64,000 nucleotides of DNA from Lachnospiraceae bacterium (lineage in GTDB: Bacteria > Bacillota > Clostridia > Lachnospirales > Lachnospiraceae). The position numbers and the translations under genes are program-made. The stretch spans positions 1 through 64,000 of the forward strand of contig JAEEJA010000095.1 of NCBI GenBank assembly GCA_016281605.1. The letters run 5' to 3'. Below the pieces are notes generated by a model. It worked only from the letters and a program-made list of their open reading frames with translations. It was not told the origin of the DNA and searched no databases. Each line of letters starts with the position of its first letter. Position 1 is the first letter of the stretch. Below, one piece after another: positions 52,415 to 61,635 of the stretch.

Positions 52415-53563
52415 ATGGATAGAAAACCAAGAATACTTATGATAGTCACATGGTACAGTCCAAAAGATGCGCCGGTAATGCTGGCAGGTGTTTTTCATTA
52501 TGAGCAATCTATGGCTCTTAAGAAGTATGCAGATGTTGCACTTCTATTTCCTTATGACGTTCCTGATAAAAAGAAGGTTCGAAGGGGAAAGGAAAAAGGA
52601 CTTTTAACATATCGTTACGGTGCTGTAAATACCAATCCGGTTACTGCATTTGCAGAGCTTATAAACGCAGGGAAAAAGGTTATAAAGGATTTTAAGCCGG
52701 ATATTATACACGCTCATGTGGCGCAGGGAGCCGGTAATCTTGCATTTGCTCTGTCAAAGATTACTCATATTCCATACATAGTTACAGAACACAGCCCTAT
52801 AGAGCAGAGCAATCTTGATAATGTGCCTACACGCATGAGGACCCGACTTATATACAGTTATTCAGCAGCTAATATATGCGTTTCCAAGGATTCAAAAGAC
52901 AGACTTAAAGGTTATTTTCCAAACTGTGATTTCAGTGTTATATATAACGGAATCATTAACCCTGAAGGAGTAGAGGATGATGGAGAAAAGTACAAAGTGG
53001 ACGGGTGTCCCAATGCTTTAATTACCGCAGCTTTTTATGATAAATATGTTAAGGGCTATCAGTATTTGATTCCCGCCATAAAGAAGCTAAAGGACGAAGA
53101 TGTAGATATAATTCTTCATGTCTGTGGCGGAGGAGATTACTTTGAATATTATAAAGACATGGCAGAAGCGCTGGATGTTACCGATAGGATTATTTTCCAT
53201 GGCCAGTGTAACAGAAATAAGGTTTACTCTATCATGCGGCAGGTAGATTTTTCTATATCATCAAGCGAGTATGAGTGCTCCGGGGTTTCTGTACAGGAAG
53301 CTATGCTTCTTAAAAATCCTATGCTTGTCACACGTTCGGGAGGTGCTAACTCGCTTGTGACAGAAGAGACTGCAATAGTTGTGGACAGAAAAAGTGTGGA
53401 AGCTCTATCTGAAGGAATTAAAGAAATGATTAGAAGACTTCCGGAGTTTGATAAAGATAAGATAAGAGAGTATGCTTACAAAAATTTTGAGATTGATAAT
53501 GTAAGCAAAAGATACATGGATTTGTACAAAAAAATTCAGATATCTGAAAGGAACATAATATGA
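52415..53563 (+). CDS. GT4 family glycosyltransferase
   Basis: 382 residues, GT-B fold. N-terminal RILMIVTWYSPKDAPVMLAGVFHYEQ (acceptor domain), DIIHAHVAQGAGN, and C-terminal SSSEYECSGVSVQEAML with the EX7E motif. GGAGG precedes the ATG at close spacing. Its stop overlaps the yccF start (ATGA), so it begins a coupled run GT4-yccF-GT2. Adds a sugar in the cytoplasm; donor unknown. Confidence 0.9.
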   Translation: MDRKPRILMIVTWYSPKDAPVMLAGVFHYEQSMALKKYADVALLFPYDVPDKKKVRRGKEKGLLTYRYGAVNTNPVTAFAELINAGKKVIKDFKPDIIHAHVAQGAGNLAFALSKITHIPYIVTEHSPIEQSNLDNVPTRMRTRLIYSYSAANICVSKDSKDRLKGYFPNCDFSVIYNGIINPEGVEDDGEKYKVDGCPNALITAAFYDKYVKGYQYLIPAIKKLKDEDVDIILHVCGGGDYFEYYKDMAEALDVTDRIIFHGQCNRNKVYSIMRQVDFSISSSEYECSGVSVQEAMLLKNPMLVTRSGGANSLVTEETAIVVDRKSVEALSEGIKEMIRRLPEFDKDKIREYAYKNFEIDNVSKRYMDLYKKIQISERNII

Positions 53564-53925
53564 AAACAATAGGAAATATACTTTGGTTTTTACTCGGCGG
53601 AATTATTATCGGAACATCATGGATAATATGTGGTTTTATCTGTTGTATCACGATTGTAGGTATACCTATCGGACTTCAGTGCTTTAAGTTTGCCAGTCTG
53701 GGTTACTGGCCATTTGGAAAAGAGATACAGTTTGGTGGCGGAGCACCTTCACTTTTGGCTAATATTATATGGCTTATATTCCTTGGAATTCCAATGGCTA
53801 TTTCTGATGTCTGCATTGGTATCGCATACTGTGTTACTATAGTAGGTATTCCTTTTGGCTTGCAGTGCTTTAAGATTGCAAAGCTATCTCTTATGCCTTT
53901 TGGAGCGGAAATAGTAAATGTCTGA
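53560..53925 (+). CDS. YccF domain membrane protein
   Basis: 121 residues made of two similar halves, each with two helices and the motif CITIVGIPIGLQCFK...PFGKEI / CVTIVGIPFGLQCFK...PFGAEI. This duplicated pattern defines YccF proteins, whose function is not known. It starts inside the stop of the preceding GT4 gene and 31 bp before the next GT2 start, so it travels with envelope glycosylation genes here. Confidence 0.93.
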   Translation: MKTIGNILWFLLGGIIIGTSWIICGFICCITIVGIPIGLQCFKFASLGYWPFGKEIQFGGGAPSLLANIIWLIFLGIPMAISDVCIGIAYCVTIVGIPFGLQCFKIAKLSLMPFGAEIVNV

Positions 53926-53956
53926 AAATTATAAATAATCATAAATGGAGAAGCGT

Positions 53957-54964
53957 ATGAATAATAATCCTAAGGTTTCAGTCATTATGAAGGTTTATAA
54001 TGGGGAAAAGTACCTTCGTGAGGCTATAGACAGTGTACTAAATCAATCTTTTCCTGATTTTGAACTGCTTATAATAGATGATTGCTCAGAAGATAATTCT
54101 GTCAATATTATAAAAGAGTATGATGATGAAAGAATTATTCTGATTCAAAACAGTGAAAATCAAGGGATAGTCATAAGTCAAAACAAGCTTATAGATAGGG
54201 CAAGAGGAGAGTATATCGCAGTCATGGATTGTGATGATATAAGCTATCCCGAAAGACTTGCAAAGCAGGTTTCGTTCTTAGATACCCATAAAAACTTTAT
54301 TATGTGTGCAACCTACAGACATGAAATTAAGGATGGAGTCTATACTGCAGACTTTGAGATAGAACATCTTAAGACATCTACCATAAGATTTGCCTTGCTT
54401 TTTACAAATCCCATAACACATTCTTCTATTATGTTTAGGGCTAATATGTACAGAGCAGATGGAATAAAATACGGACCTGAAAGGGTCGCTGAGGATTACG
54501 GCGCTATAGTAAATATGTCTTTAAAGCATCCTATAGCCATTATCCCTGAGAGACTTGTGGCTTACAGGATAGTTTCCGGTTCTGTTTCCGATAAGCGTAG
54601 GGACGAGATGATGGAGGCATCTGTAAATATCAGATCTAATTATCTTGATAAAATCCCTATGGAGGAGGATTCAAAAGAAATTCTCAAAAAATATATCAGA
54701 GGAGAGCTTCACGCCTCCGATACGGGTAAGTTTATCGATGCATTTTACGACTTTTCAATAGCAGTTAGAGCAAATATTTCACCCGGAGGAAATGCCCATG
54801 AAACTGCAAAGAGGATTCTTACTGAGTTTATACAGTTATCTCCGGATTTTTCTTTTGAGATGTGGAGGCAGATAAGGCATTCCGGTTTTTCTGAATTGAC
54901 AAATCTTAAGACAGATTTGGGCAGAAAGTTTTTTATTGCCTCTGTTTTAAAATATAAGCATTAA
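53957..54964 (+). CDS. GT2 family glycosyltransferase
   Basis: About 335 residues. GT-A domain with VSVIMKVYNGEKYLREAID, LLIIDDCSEDNS and AVMDCDDISYPERL; VAEDYGAIV supplies the base motif. The ATG at 53957 has GGAG six bases before; an ATG four codons earlier lacks a site. C-terminal helical region without membrane helices. Part of the plus-strand cluster that ends with a flippase, so it probably builds the glycan that the flippase moves. Confidence 0.88.
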   Translation: MNNNPKVSVIMKVYNGEKYLREAIDSVLNQSFPDFELLIIDDCSEDNSVNIIKEYDDERIILIQNSENQGIVISQNKLIDRARGEYIAVMDCDDISYPERLAKQVSFLDTHKNFIMCATYRHEIKDGVYTADFEIEHLKTSTIRFALLFTNPITHSSIMFRANMYRADGIKYGPERVAEDYGAIVNMSLKHPIAIIPERLVAYRIVSGSVSDKRRDEMMEASVNIRSNYLDKIPMEEDSKEILKKYIRGELHASDTGKFIDAFYDFSIAVRANISPGGNAHETAKRILTEFIQLSPDFSFEMWRQIRHSGFSELTNLKTDLGRKFFIASVLKYKH

Positions 54965-55021
54965 GGACGAAAAAGCATTTAACTATGAATTGACTTTTTT
55001 ACAACATGGAGGAAGTTGGTT

Positions 55022-56536
55022 ATGCAGGCAACTAAAAAGGGTGCATACAATGCTATTTACGGGCTGCTCGGGCAGGTAATTACCATATGCTTAGGAGTTG
55101 TGATTCCCAGACTTGTGGTAGTCAGCTACGGCTCAGAGGTTAACGGTCTCCTAAATTCCATTACCCAAATTTTCATATGCTTCAGTCTTTTTGAGGCCGG
55201 CGTCGGAGTTGCATCCCTGCAAGCTCTCTATGTTCCTGTTGCAAAGGATGATAAAAATAAGATTAGCGCTATAATCAAAGCAACTCACGACTTTTACTTA
55301 AAAACCGGAATTATATATGCGATTGCTGTTACTCTTCTTTCACTTCTTTATCCTCTTTTTGTACCATCGGACATACCCTATGTTAAAGTTGTGCTTATAA
55401 TATTCTTTGGGGGTATCGGAAACTGCCTTAACTTCTTTTATCAGAACAAGTACAAGGTACTTATGCAGGCAGAGGGTTATACTTATATTTCCACCAATAT
55501 AACCACAATTATAAATATTGTAACCAATGCTGTTAAGGTTGCTCTTCTCCTTATGGGCTTCGGGGTTATAGCTGTTCAGATTTCATTTTTCTGCGTAAAC
55601 ATACTTCAGATGGTTATATATTACTTCGTAGTTAGAAAGCAGTACGCCTGGGTGGACCTTAACGTAAAACCCGATAATAAAGCTATTTCTCAGAAAAATG
55701 CAGCGCTGGTTCATCAAATCTCATCAATAATCTTTAATAATACCGATGTTTTACTGCTGACCTTCCTTACAAGAAATCTAAAGATAGTCAGTATCTATAC
55801 AATGTATAATTTTGTAATAAGTATGGTAAATGTACTACTCCAGCAAATATCAACCAGCTTCGATTTCAGACTTGGTCAGATGTACAATACAGAAAAGGAA
55901 CTCTATCTAAAACTCCATCATATATTTGAGATTATATATCTAATCCTCGTTTTTACAGCCATGACTTTGATATATATATTTATACTTCCTTTCATGCATT
56001 TATATACAGCAGGAGTTAAGGATGTTAATTATATTGATAAAGCATATCCACTCATTTTTGTTATGGTTCCGCTTCTTACATACGGAAGAACAGCTGCTGC
56101 GAGTGCCATTAATTACGCCGGTCACTTTAGTCAGACTAAGTGGAGAGCTATAGCAGAAGCTACGATAAATGTTGTGGTTTCAATTGTTGGTATACTTCAA
56201 TTCGGAATATTTGGTGCACTTCTTGGAACTATTATGGCATCACTTTACAGAACAAATGATGTTATTATATATGCATATAAACATCTGATACCCGGGAAGA
56301 TGTGGACCACTTATAAACGTTGGATAGTAAGTTTTATAATATTTGCAGGTGTAGTTTTCTTTGTGGATATTGACAATCCTGCATTTAATTCTTATTTTTC
56401 TATTATAGGATGGGGAGTGGTATACGGCATCGCAGTGCTTATAATATACACCCTTGCTCAGGCTATTATAAATCCTGCAGAGAGACGTGAATTTATAACC
56501 ATAATTAAAGGATATTTAGGAAAAAAATCAGACTAA
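55022..56536 (+). CDS. polysaccharide flippase, Wzx/MOP superfamily
   Basis: 504 residues with about 14 helices. N-terminal GAYNAIYGLLGQVITICLGVVIPRLVVVSYGSEVNGLLNSI is typical of Firmicutes polysaccharide transporters (Cps/Eps type). It moves undecaprenyl-linked repeat units to the outside. ATG at 55022 chosen, nine bases after GGAGG; a TTG two codons earlier falls inside the spacer. It gives the locus a flippase route in addition to Wzt/Wzm. Confidence 0.92.
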   Translation: MQATKKGAYNAIYGLLGQVITICLGVVIPRLVVVSYGSEVNGLLNSITQIFICFSLFEAGVGVASLQALYVPVAKDDKNKISAIIKATHDFYLKTGIIYAIAVTLLSLLYPLFVPSDIPYVKVVLIIFFGGIGNCLNFFYQNKYKVLMQAEGYTYISTNITTIINIVTNAVKVALLLMGFGVIAVQISFFCVNILQMVIYYFVVRKQYAWVDLNVKPDNKAISQKNAALVHQISSIIFNNTDVLLLTFLTRNLKIVSIYTMYNFVISMVNVLLQQISTSFDFRLGQMYNTEKELYLKLHHIFEIIYLILVFTAMTLIYIFILPFMHLYTAGVKDVNYIDKAYPLIFVMVPLLTYGRTAAASAINYAGHFSQTKWRAIAEATINVVVSIVGILQFGIFGALLGTIMASLYRTNDVIIYAYKHLIPGKMWTTYKRWIVSFIIFAGVVFFVDIDNPAFNSYFSIIGWGVVYGIAVLIIYTLAQAIINPAERREFITIIKGYLGKKSD

Positions 56537-56614
56537 TAAAATCTGAAATCTAATCTTAAAATATATATTTAAAATCTTATCAGAAAAATCTGATTGTTTG
56601 AAAGAGAGGAAAAT

Positions 56615-57601
56615 ATGGATCCTAAAAAAATTATTATAAATACATTAGCTTCTTTATCTGACAATTCGTATAAAAAAACACGAAAAACTCTTATAAAGCA
56701 TAACAGAGATTGGCTTGTGGGACAGGCTGATCTTGCACGTTTTAAGGATGTTAATAAGCATATAAACACAAGAGATGATGCATGTCTTAAAGTCCTAAAA
56801 AAGGGACTCTATGATTATGAATATTTTAATATCTGTTTTCTAAATGACATGCTTCAATTCATATTGGATACATGTATGGGCGGAGATTTGCCATACATAG
56901 ATATTCGCAATAAAAACGGTGAAAATATATGGGAAATGTTTTTTGAGCAGGCAAGTGTTTCGCCGGAAGCTTTTAATGGTGAAGTTGTAGAAATAACAGA
57001 TGATAAGACAAGAATTTTCCCGAATTTTATGGATATTTATGACAAGGATATGGTTAGAGCCTGGGGAAGTCTTTATCGAAAATACATGAGATTTAACAAA
57101 AAAACTCATGATTATATTGCAAATGAAATTAGAGAAATATTAAAGCCTGAGAAAAGAGTGCTGGGATGTCTGGTAAGAGGAACTGATTATACTCACTTGA
57201 AACCGACAGGACACCCTGTACAGCCTGAAGTCGATGTAATACTTTCCGATGCAAGGGATATGCTTATATCAGGCGATTATGATTACATATATCTTGCCAC
57301 CGAGGATGGGAGAATCGATAAAAAATTCAGAGATACCTTTGGAGATAAGCTTCTCATAAATAAGAGAAATTATTATGATGAAATATACGAAAATAATAAT
57401 ATAGATCTTATAAAAGATGTTCACTTCAACAGGGAAAATGATGATTATTATAAGGGAGTTGAGTATCTTTCTTCCCTTATGATTTTATCCAGATGTGACA
57501 GTCTTATAGCGGGAAACTGCGGTGGAACACAGGCGGCTGTTTTTATAAATAAAATGCGCTATAAGGAATGCAAGGTTTATGACCTTGGAATATATGAGTA
57601 A
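56615..57601 (+). CDS. fucosyltransferase-like glycosyltransferase (GT23/GT11-type GT-B)
   Basis: 328 residues, no close family recognised. The second half has GCLVRGTDYTHLKPTGHPVQP, then YDYIYLATEDGRIDKKFRDTFGDKLL and MILSRCDSLIAGNCGGTQAAVFIN. This order (an Arg-Gly-Thr/Asp loop, an acidic strand with ATED, and a Ser/Asn-Gly motif near the end) resembles GDP-sugar binding in NodZ/FUT8-like and O-fucosyltransferase-like enzymes. No signal or membrane helix. Last gene of the plus-strand cluster, before a strong bidirectional terminator. The ATG at 56615 has AGAGAGG before it. Confidence 0.6.
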   Translation: MDPKKIIINTLASLSDNSYKKTRKTLIKHNRDWLVGQADLARFKDVNKHINTRDDACLKVLKKGLYDYEYFNICFLNDMLQFILDTCMGGDLPYIDIRNKNGENIWEMFFEQASVSPEAFNGEVVEITDDKTRIFPNFMDIYDKDMVRAWGSLYRKYMRFNKKTHDYIANEIREILKPEKRVLGCLVRGTDYTHLKPTGHPVQPEVDVILSDARDMLISGDYDYIYLATEDGRIDKKFRDTFGDKLLINKRNYYDEIYENNNIDLIKDVHFNRENDDYYKGVEYLSSLMILSRCDSLIAGNCGGTQAAVFINKMRYKECKVYDLGIYE

Positions 57602-57630
57602 AATTCCTCCATCCGTCGACTCTGCGATGT

Positions 57631-57671
57631 AAAAAACAGGTAAAGCAAAAAGATTGCTTTACCTGTTTTTT
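57631..57671. terminator. bidirectional rho-independent terminator
   Basis: An 18-bp perfect stem (AAACAGGTAAAGCAA and its complement, extended by A/T runs) with a 5-base loop lies between the convergent glycosyltransferase (+) and EAL protein (-) genes. U-runs occur on both strands. Confidence 0.95.
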
Positions 57672-57672
57672 A

Positions 57673-60063
57673 TTATATTCTTCTTAAATGTACAACATAG
57701 GCTATATTACTTTGTTTATCATCCACAGCATCTATGTGTGCTGAAAGCTCAATCTTCTTACCTGAAGGAAGATTAACTTCAAGCACTTTATTATTTCCTA
57801 AAGTGGATTCCACAAAGAATCTGGTATAATCACTGTGAGCTAATGTTGGATCGTACCCGCTTATCCACTTGCAGAATTCACCTGTATTTAAAGCAAGCTC
57901 AAAGGATTCATCATCCAAACCTATGACATCGGAAAGACCGTGGATTACAACCTCATAACTTAGTTGATCATTAATATCATGAAGGAAGAGCACACTATCT
58001 GAAAGAGAATCTGACAATATATGCATCTGATTTCTTATATTCATAACTTCCGTAACATCTATTAACATACATTGCCAGCATAAATTACCATACTTATCGG
58101 TTATACGACTCTGCTCGGCCACATATATATAATCACCTTTTTTACGTCTGATTCTGTAAGGATTTATAACAGATGATTCTCCTGTTTTCATATTTTTTGC
58201 ATCTGCTTTAACCATATCTATATCATCCGGATGGATCATATTAATCAGTTTGCCTTCAAAGAGTATTTTTATTTCACGATCTGTAAATCCGGTAAGTTCC
58301 TGGAAATTATTGCTTACAAAAAGGAAGTTATAACCGTCATCCAGAGTTGTTCTAAAGTAAGCTCCCGGAAGATCAGAACTTATAAATTGCAGTTCTGTAA
58401 CATCACGGGCAGAAACGTAATACTTAGAACCCGATTCATTTTCATTGATGTAATAAATCAAAAGTGATAACCAAAGAGTTATGCCACTTGAACGATTAAA
58501 TCTTATAACTCCGCGAGCTCCAAGGGTTTTATGTTGTTTTGCATAGTCAAACATATCATTTAAAGTAATAAGATCTTCAGGCGTGGTATACTCGTGAATT
58601 CTATGTCTTGTTTCCTCAAAATCCTCTATACTTAGGTTTATCATCTCGTAGAACTGTTCGTTGAAACGAATAATGTCTATATTGTTTTCATTACTGACAT
58701 TTACAAATGCAACAGGACCTAAGATGTTATTTAACATTGTGTCGCTGTAGACATTTTCGTCCAAAAATTCTCTTACATGTATCTGCTCATTTGCCTTAAA
58801 TACAAATCCATGGGAGTCAATGACTGATGAATTATGTATTAACTTCTCAAATTGCTCTACAGGCATAGGTCTGTCAAAGAAGAAGCCTTGCATGTATACA
58901 CAGCCGAGGTCGGACATAAGCTTGGCCTGTGTTTCGTTCTCTACACCCTCAACAATTATCGGTATAGAAAGGTTTCTTGTCATGTTGACAACTGACTCTA
59001 ATATGCTTACTCCCTTTCTTTCAACTTCGTCCTGAAGATTTAAAAATTTTGCATCCAGCTTTATAAGATCTACACTGATACTGTTAAGCTTATTTAGTGA
59101 TGAGTAACCACTTCCAAAGTCATCCATCATAACCATGAAGCCCATGGCTCTGAGCTTTGAAACAGTAAGATTCACAAGCTCAGCATTATCAACATATGCA
59201 GACTCAGTAATCTCGAGTTTTATAGAAGAACTTGGAAGGTCATACTTCTTTAAAAGGCCCTTAAAAAATCCCGGTACATCCAGAGATATGATATCAATTT
59301 GAGAAATATTAACAGAGATGGGAACGATAGGTAAATCTCTGTCAATCATACTTCTTATCCATTTACATACTGATTCCCAGATATATTTATCCAGTCTTGT
59401 TACTATGCCATACTTTTCAAGAATGGGAACGAAAATAGCAGGTGAAATCCACTCTTCGTCGGACTTTTTCCAGCGAGCCAGGGACTCTGCACCCACAACC
59501 TTGCGGTTAGCAACGCTATACTGAGGCTGTACCCAGAAAAGGATTTCATTATTTTCGATGGCATGCTGAAATTCATAGAGAAGACGGTACTCCTGAGAAT
59601 TTGTTTTGTGAAACTCTGAATCATACATAGAAATTCGGGAGTGAACATTGCCTTTGTTTTCATCGCACGCCAAAGAAGCATGATTGAAGTACTCATATAT
59701 ATCATTAGTACTACCGTCAATCATGGCTATACCAAAGAGAGGAGAAAATCCCTCGATATCACTGATAAGAGAGATAGTCTTCTTAATCTCAGTATGTATA
59801 TTATTAATAAGCTCTTCATCATAAGGTATTATGATGCAGAACTTCTCCATCCCCATATATTTATAAAGGCCGTTGTTTTGCGCTGCAACCTTTTTCAAAA
59901 TATCATCTGTTTTTTCTATCAAAAACTGACTCTTCTTGATACCGTACCACTCTACAAACTGCTTATAATACTCAAGATCAACATCTATTATACAGTATTT
60001 TCCGGTGTACATCTCAAGATTATTCTGAGCCATAGTAAAAAATATTGAATCATTTGTCCCCAT
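57673..60063 (-). CDS. cyclic-di-GMP phosphodiesterase: degenerate GGDEF - EAL - PAS repeats
   Basis: 796 residues. Residues about 20-150 look like a GGDEF domain whose active loop reads MGMEKF, so diguanylate cyclase activity is unlikely. EAL domain about 160-410 keeps all known catalytic residues: Glu193 (ESL), Asn252, Glu287, Asp314-Asp315 (DDFGSGYSS), Lys335, Glu372 and Gln392. It should hydrolyse c-di-GMP. The C-terminal half has two or three PAS-like domains (about 440-560, 565-680, 690-796), including FTDREIKILFEGKLINMIHPDD. Sensor domains after EAL reverse the usual order. No membrane helix. Own promoter at 60080-60108. Confidence 0.9.
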   Translation of the reverse strand: MGTNDSIFFTMAQNNLEMYTGKYCIIDVDLEYYKQFVEWYGIKKSQFLIEKTDDILKKVAAQNNGLYKYMGMEKFCIIIPYDEELINNIHTEIKKTISLISDIEGFSPLFGIAMIDGSTNDIYEYFNHASLACDENKGNVHSRISMYDSEFHKTNSQEYRLLYEFQHAIENNEILFWVQPQYSVANRKVVGAESLARWKKSDEEWISPAIFVPILEKYGIVTRLDKYIWESVCKWIRSMIDRDLPIVPISVNISQIDIISLDVPGFFKGLLKKYDLPSSSIKLEITESAYVDNAELVNLTVSKLRAMGFMVMMDDFGSGYSSLNKLNSISVDLIKLDAKFLNLQDEVERKGVSILESVVNMTRNLSIPIIVEGVENETQAKLMSDLGCVYMQGFFFDRPMPVEQFEKLIHNSSVIDSHGFVFKANEQIHVREFLDENVYSDTMLNNILGPVAFVNVSNENNIDIIRFNEQFYEMINLSIEDFEETRHRIHEYTTPEDLITLNDMFDYAKQHKTLGARGVIRFNRSSGITLWLSLLIYYINENESGSKYYVSARDVTELQFISSDLPGAYFRTTLDDGYNFLFVSNNFQELTGFTDREIKILFEGKLINMIHPDDIDMVKADAKNMKTGESSVINPYRIRRKKGDYIYVAEQSRITDKYGNLCWQCMLIDVTEVMNIRNQMHILSDSLSDSVLFLHDINDQLSYEVVIHGLSDVIGLDDESFELALNTGEFCKWISGYDPTLAHSDYTRFFVESTLGNNKVLEVNLPSGKKIELSAHIDAVDDKQSNIAYVVHLRRI

Positions 60064-60079
60064 AGTAATCTCCGTTCAA

Positions 60080-60108
60080 CTTATAATTAATAGTCCTAAT
60101 ACAGTCAA
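60080..60108 (-). promoter_or_regulatory. promoter of the EAL-PAS gene
   Basis: Minus-strand TTGACT (60108-60103) and TATAAG (60085-60080), 17-bp spacer, 17 bp upstream of the ATG, so the leader is very short. Confidence 0.5.
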
Positions 60109-60166
60109 GACTCGCTCACAATTATGAGTTTATTATATCAGTAAATCATAATAAAGTAAAGATAAA

Positions 60167-60466
60167 GCCGATTTTAAATATCAACAATTTGGCATGAAAT
60201 CAAAGAATGCCGTCTACCAGCTTATAGACAGTTTCACTTTATTTTATTATAAGTTTTTAGAAAAACATCCTACTGATGAACACTTTTGGTCTTCACAGAT
60301 CAACACCCCTGCGATTAACTCATGGACAGGATTGGCATTTGAAAGAATATGCCTTCTTCATATTGACAAAATCAAAGAAAAACTTGGTATATCAGGAGTT
60401 CATACTGATATAAATTCTATATCTAAATTTTCTATCGGTTTTGATATATTAAAAATTACTTTTTAG
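60167..60466 (+). pseudogene. remnant of AAA-type ATPase with DUF234 C-terminus
   Basis: The translated stretch DFKYQQFGMKSKNAVYQLID, then FTLFYYKFL, INSWTGLAFERICLLHI and LGISGVHTDIN is the C-terminal part of a widespread Lachnospiraceae/Bacteroidetes ATPase (AAA plus DUF234, a PD-(D/E)XK-like end). The whole ATPase part is missing. After DINS the reading jumps to SKFSIGFDILKIT, which resembles the family's later EMKFSI... segment, so the nuclease-like core seems lost by an internal deletion. An ATG at 60194 leaves 90 codons open but lacks a site. It shows past gene loss at this junction. Confidence 0.65.
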
Positions 60467-60546
60467 ATTAGTATTCATTTTATTCTCCATTCATTTTTTC
60501 ATAATGAATAAAGTTTATCATTCTTTTTTTATATATGTCAACATCT

Positions 60547-61635
60547 CTATATATTATCATCCCTTCCGTATAATACTAATTCCCATTCTCCATCTTTGCT
60601 TCTGGCAAGCCACCATTTCATATCAGTATATTCTTTATCAGGCTCCCAGTGATTTTTATCTGCATCAGAAGGCGTATGAAAACTACTGATGAAACATACA
60701 GCCTGCGTATAATCAGCATCCTCGAATATCATATTAATTCTTTTAAGTGCTTTTTTTGCTTTTTTCTCATTCTCAACATAATTCAATGCATGGAGCTCTA
60801 ATCCTTCCATTTTTGAGAATTCACATTTTATCTGAACAACTGCCTCAGCAAGTTCATCATGACTGTAACGCTTTGATTTGCCGTAATTTACTCTTACCTC
60901 CGGGAGTCGTTCTCCACTCAGATATTCCTCTAATGTCAAGCCTTGTTTCATAATCTCATTTGCAGCATTAACATCATCTATATATCGGATATGCCATGGT
61001 TCATATCCATATCCTGTGATATGTTCTCTCCCATCCGGATAACGAAGGATAAATCCATAATCTGCTAATTTCGCATGAATCTGTTCCCAGATATGTGGAT
61101 ACATAACCATGTCTTCATTGTAATAAATATCCTTATAATTTCCATCCTCGTCTTTTAAGCGAAAATACAGATCAAGTGCAAGTCCGGTATGATGCTCAGA
61201 ATATCCCGGAACAGCAACCGTCTTATCAGCATAAACTTCTCCATATTTTTTTATAAAATCATACATTATTTTTTGTTGTTCTGCCACACTTCGACGAGCC
61301 GAATCCAATTCTATATAAATACCATTATTTTTTTGTAGATCTTCTTTTAATTTAAGAAATGCTTCATAGGCTTTTGATTCCACTTCAACATCATCACCTA
61401 CAGAATTAACCGTATTAGAAATTTCAAGCTCATCCTCCCACTCTTCCGGCAAAGGATTGAGTTTATTGACCAAAGCCTTATAATCGATACCTTCTGATTT
61501 TGATTTTGTATCTGTTTCTTTTTCTTTCATATTTTGTTCTGTTTTATCCTTTGTTTCAGCATTATTACATGCAACAGTTGTTATAATAACAAAGGCTAAT
61601 ACCAGAAAAGCCATCAATTTTTTAGCTGTTCTCAT
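60547..61635 (-). CDS. VanY-like D-Ala-D-Ala carboxypeptidase lipoprotein
   Basis: 362 residues. Lipoprotein signal with Cys23 (FVIITTVACNN). The peptidase M15B domain (about 75-220) has the zinc motif SEHHTGLALD with His148 and Asp155 and the third ligand His215 in EPWHIRY, with SARR near 112-115. It trims the terminal D-Ala of wall peptides. A roughly 120-residue C-terminal extension (QIKCEFSKMEGLELHALNYV) is not part of the usual fold and is unrecognised. The start at 61635 overlaps the 3' end of the upstream methyltransferase gene by 14 bp; GGGAG precedes it. Confidence 0.9.
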   Translation of the reverse strand: MRTAKKLMAFLVLAFVIITTVACNNAETKDKTEQNMKEKETDTKSKSEGIDYKALVNKLNPLPEEWEDELEISNTVNSVGDDVEVESKAYEAFLKLKEDLQKNNGIYIELDSARRSVAEQQKIMYDFIKKYGEVYADKTVAVPGYSEHHTGLALDLYFRLKDEDGNYKDIYYNEDMVMYPHIWEQIHAKLADYGFILRYPDGREHITGYGYEPWHIRYIDDVNAANEIMKQGLTLEEYLSGERLPEVRVNYGKSKRYSHDELAEAVVQIKCEFSKMEGLELHALNYVENEKKAKKALKRINMIFEDADYTQAVCFISSFHTPSDADKNHWEPDKEYTDMKWWLARSKDGEWELVLYGRDDNI

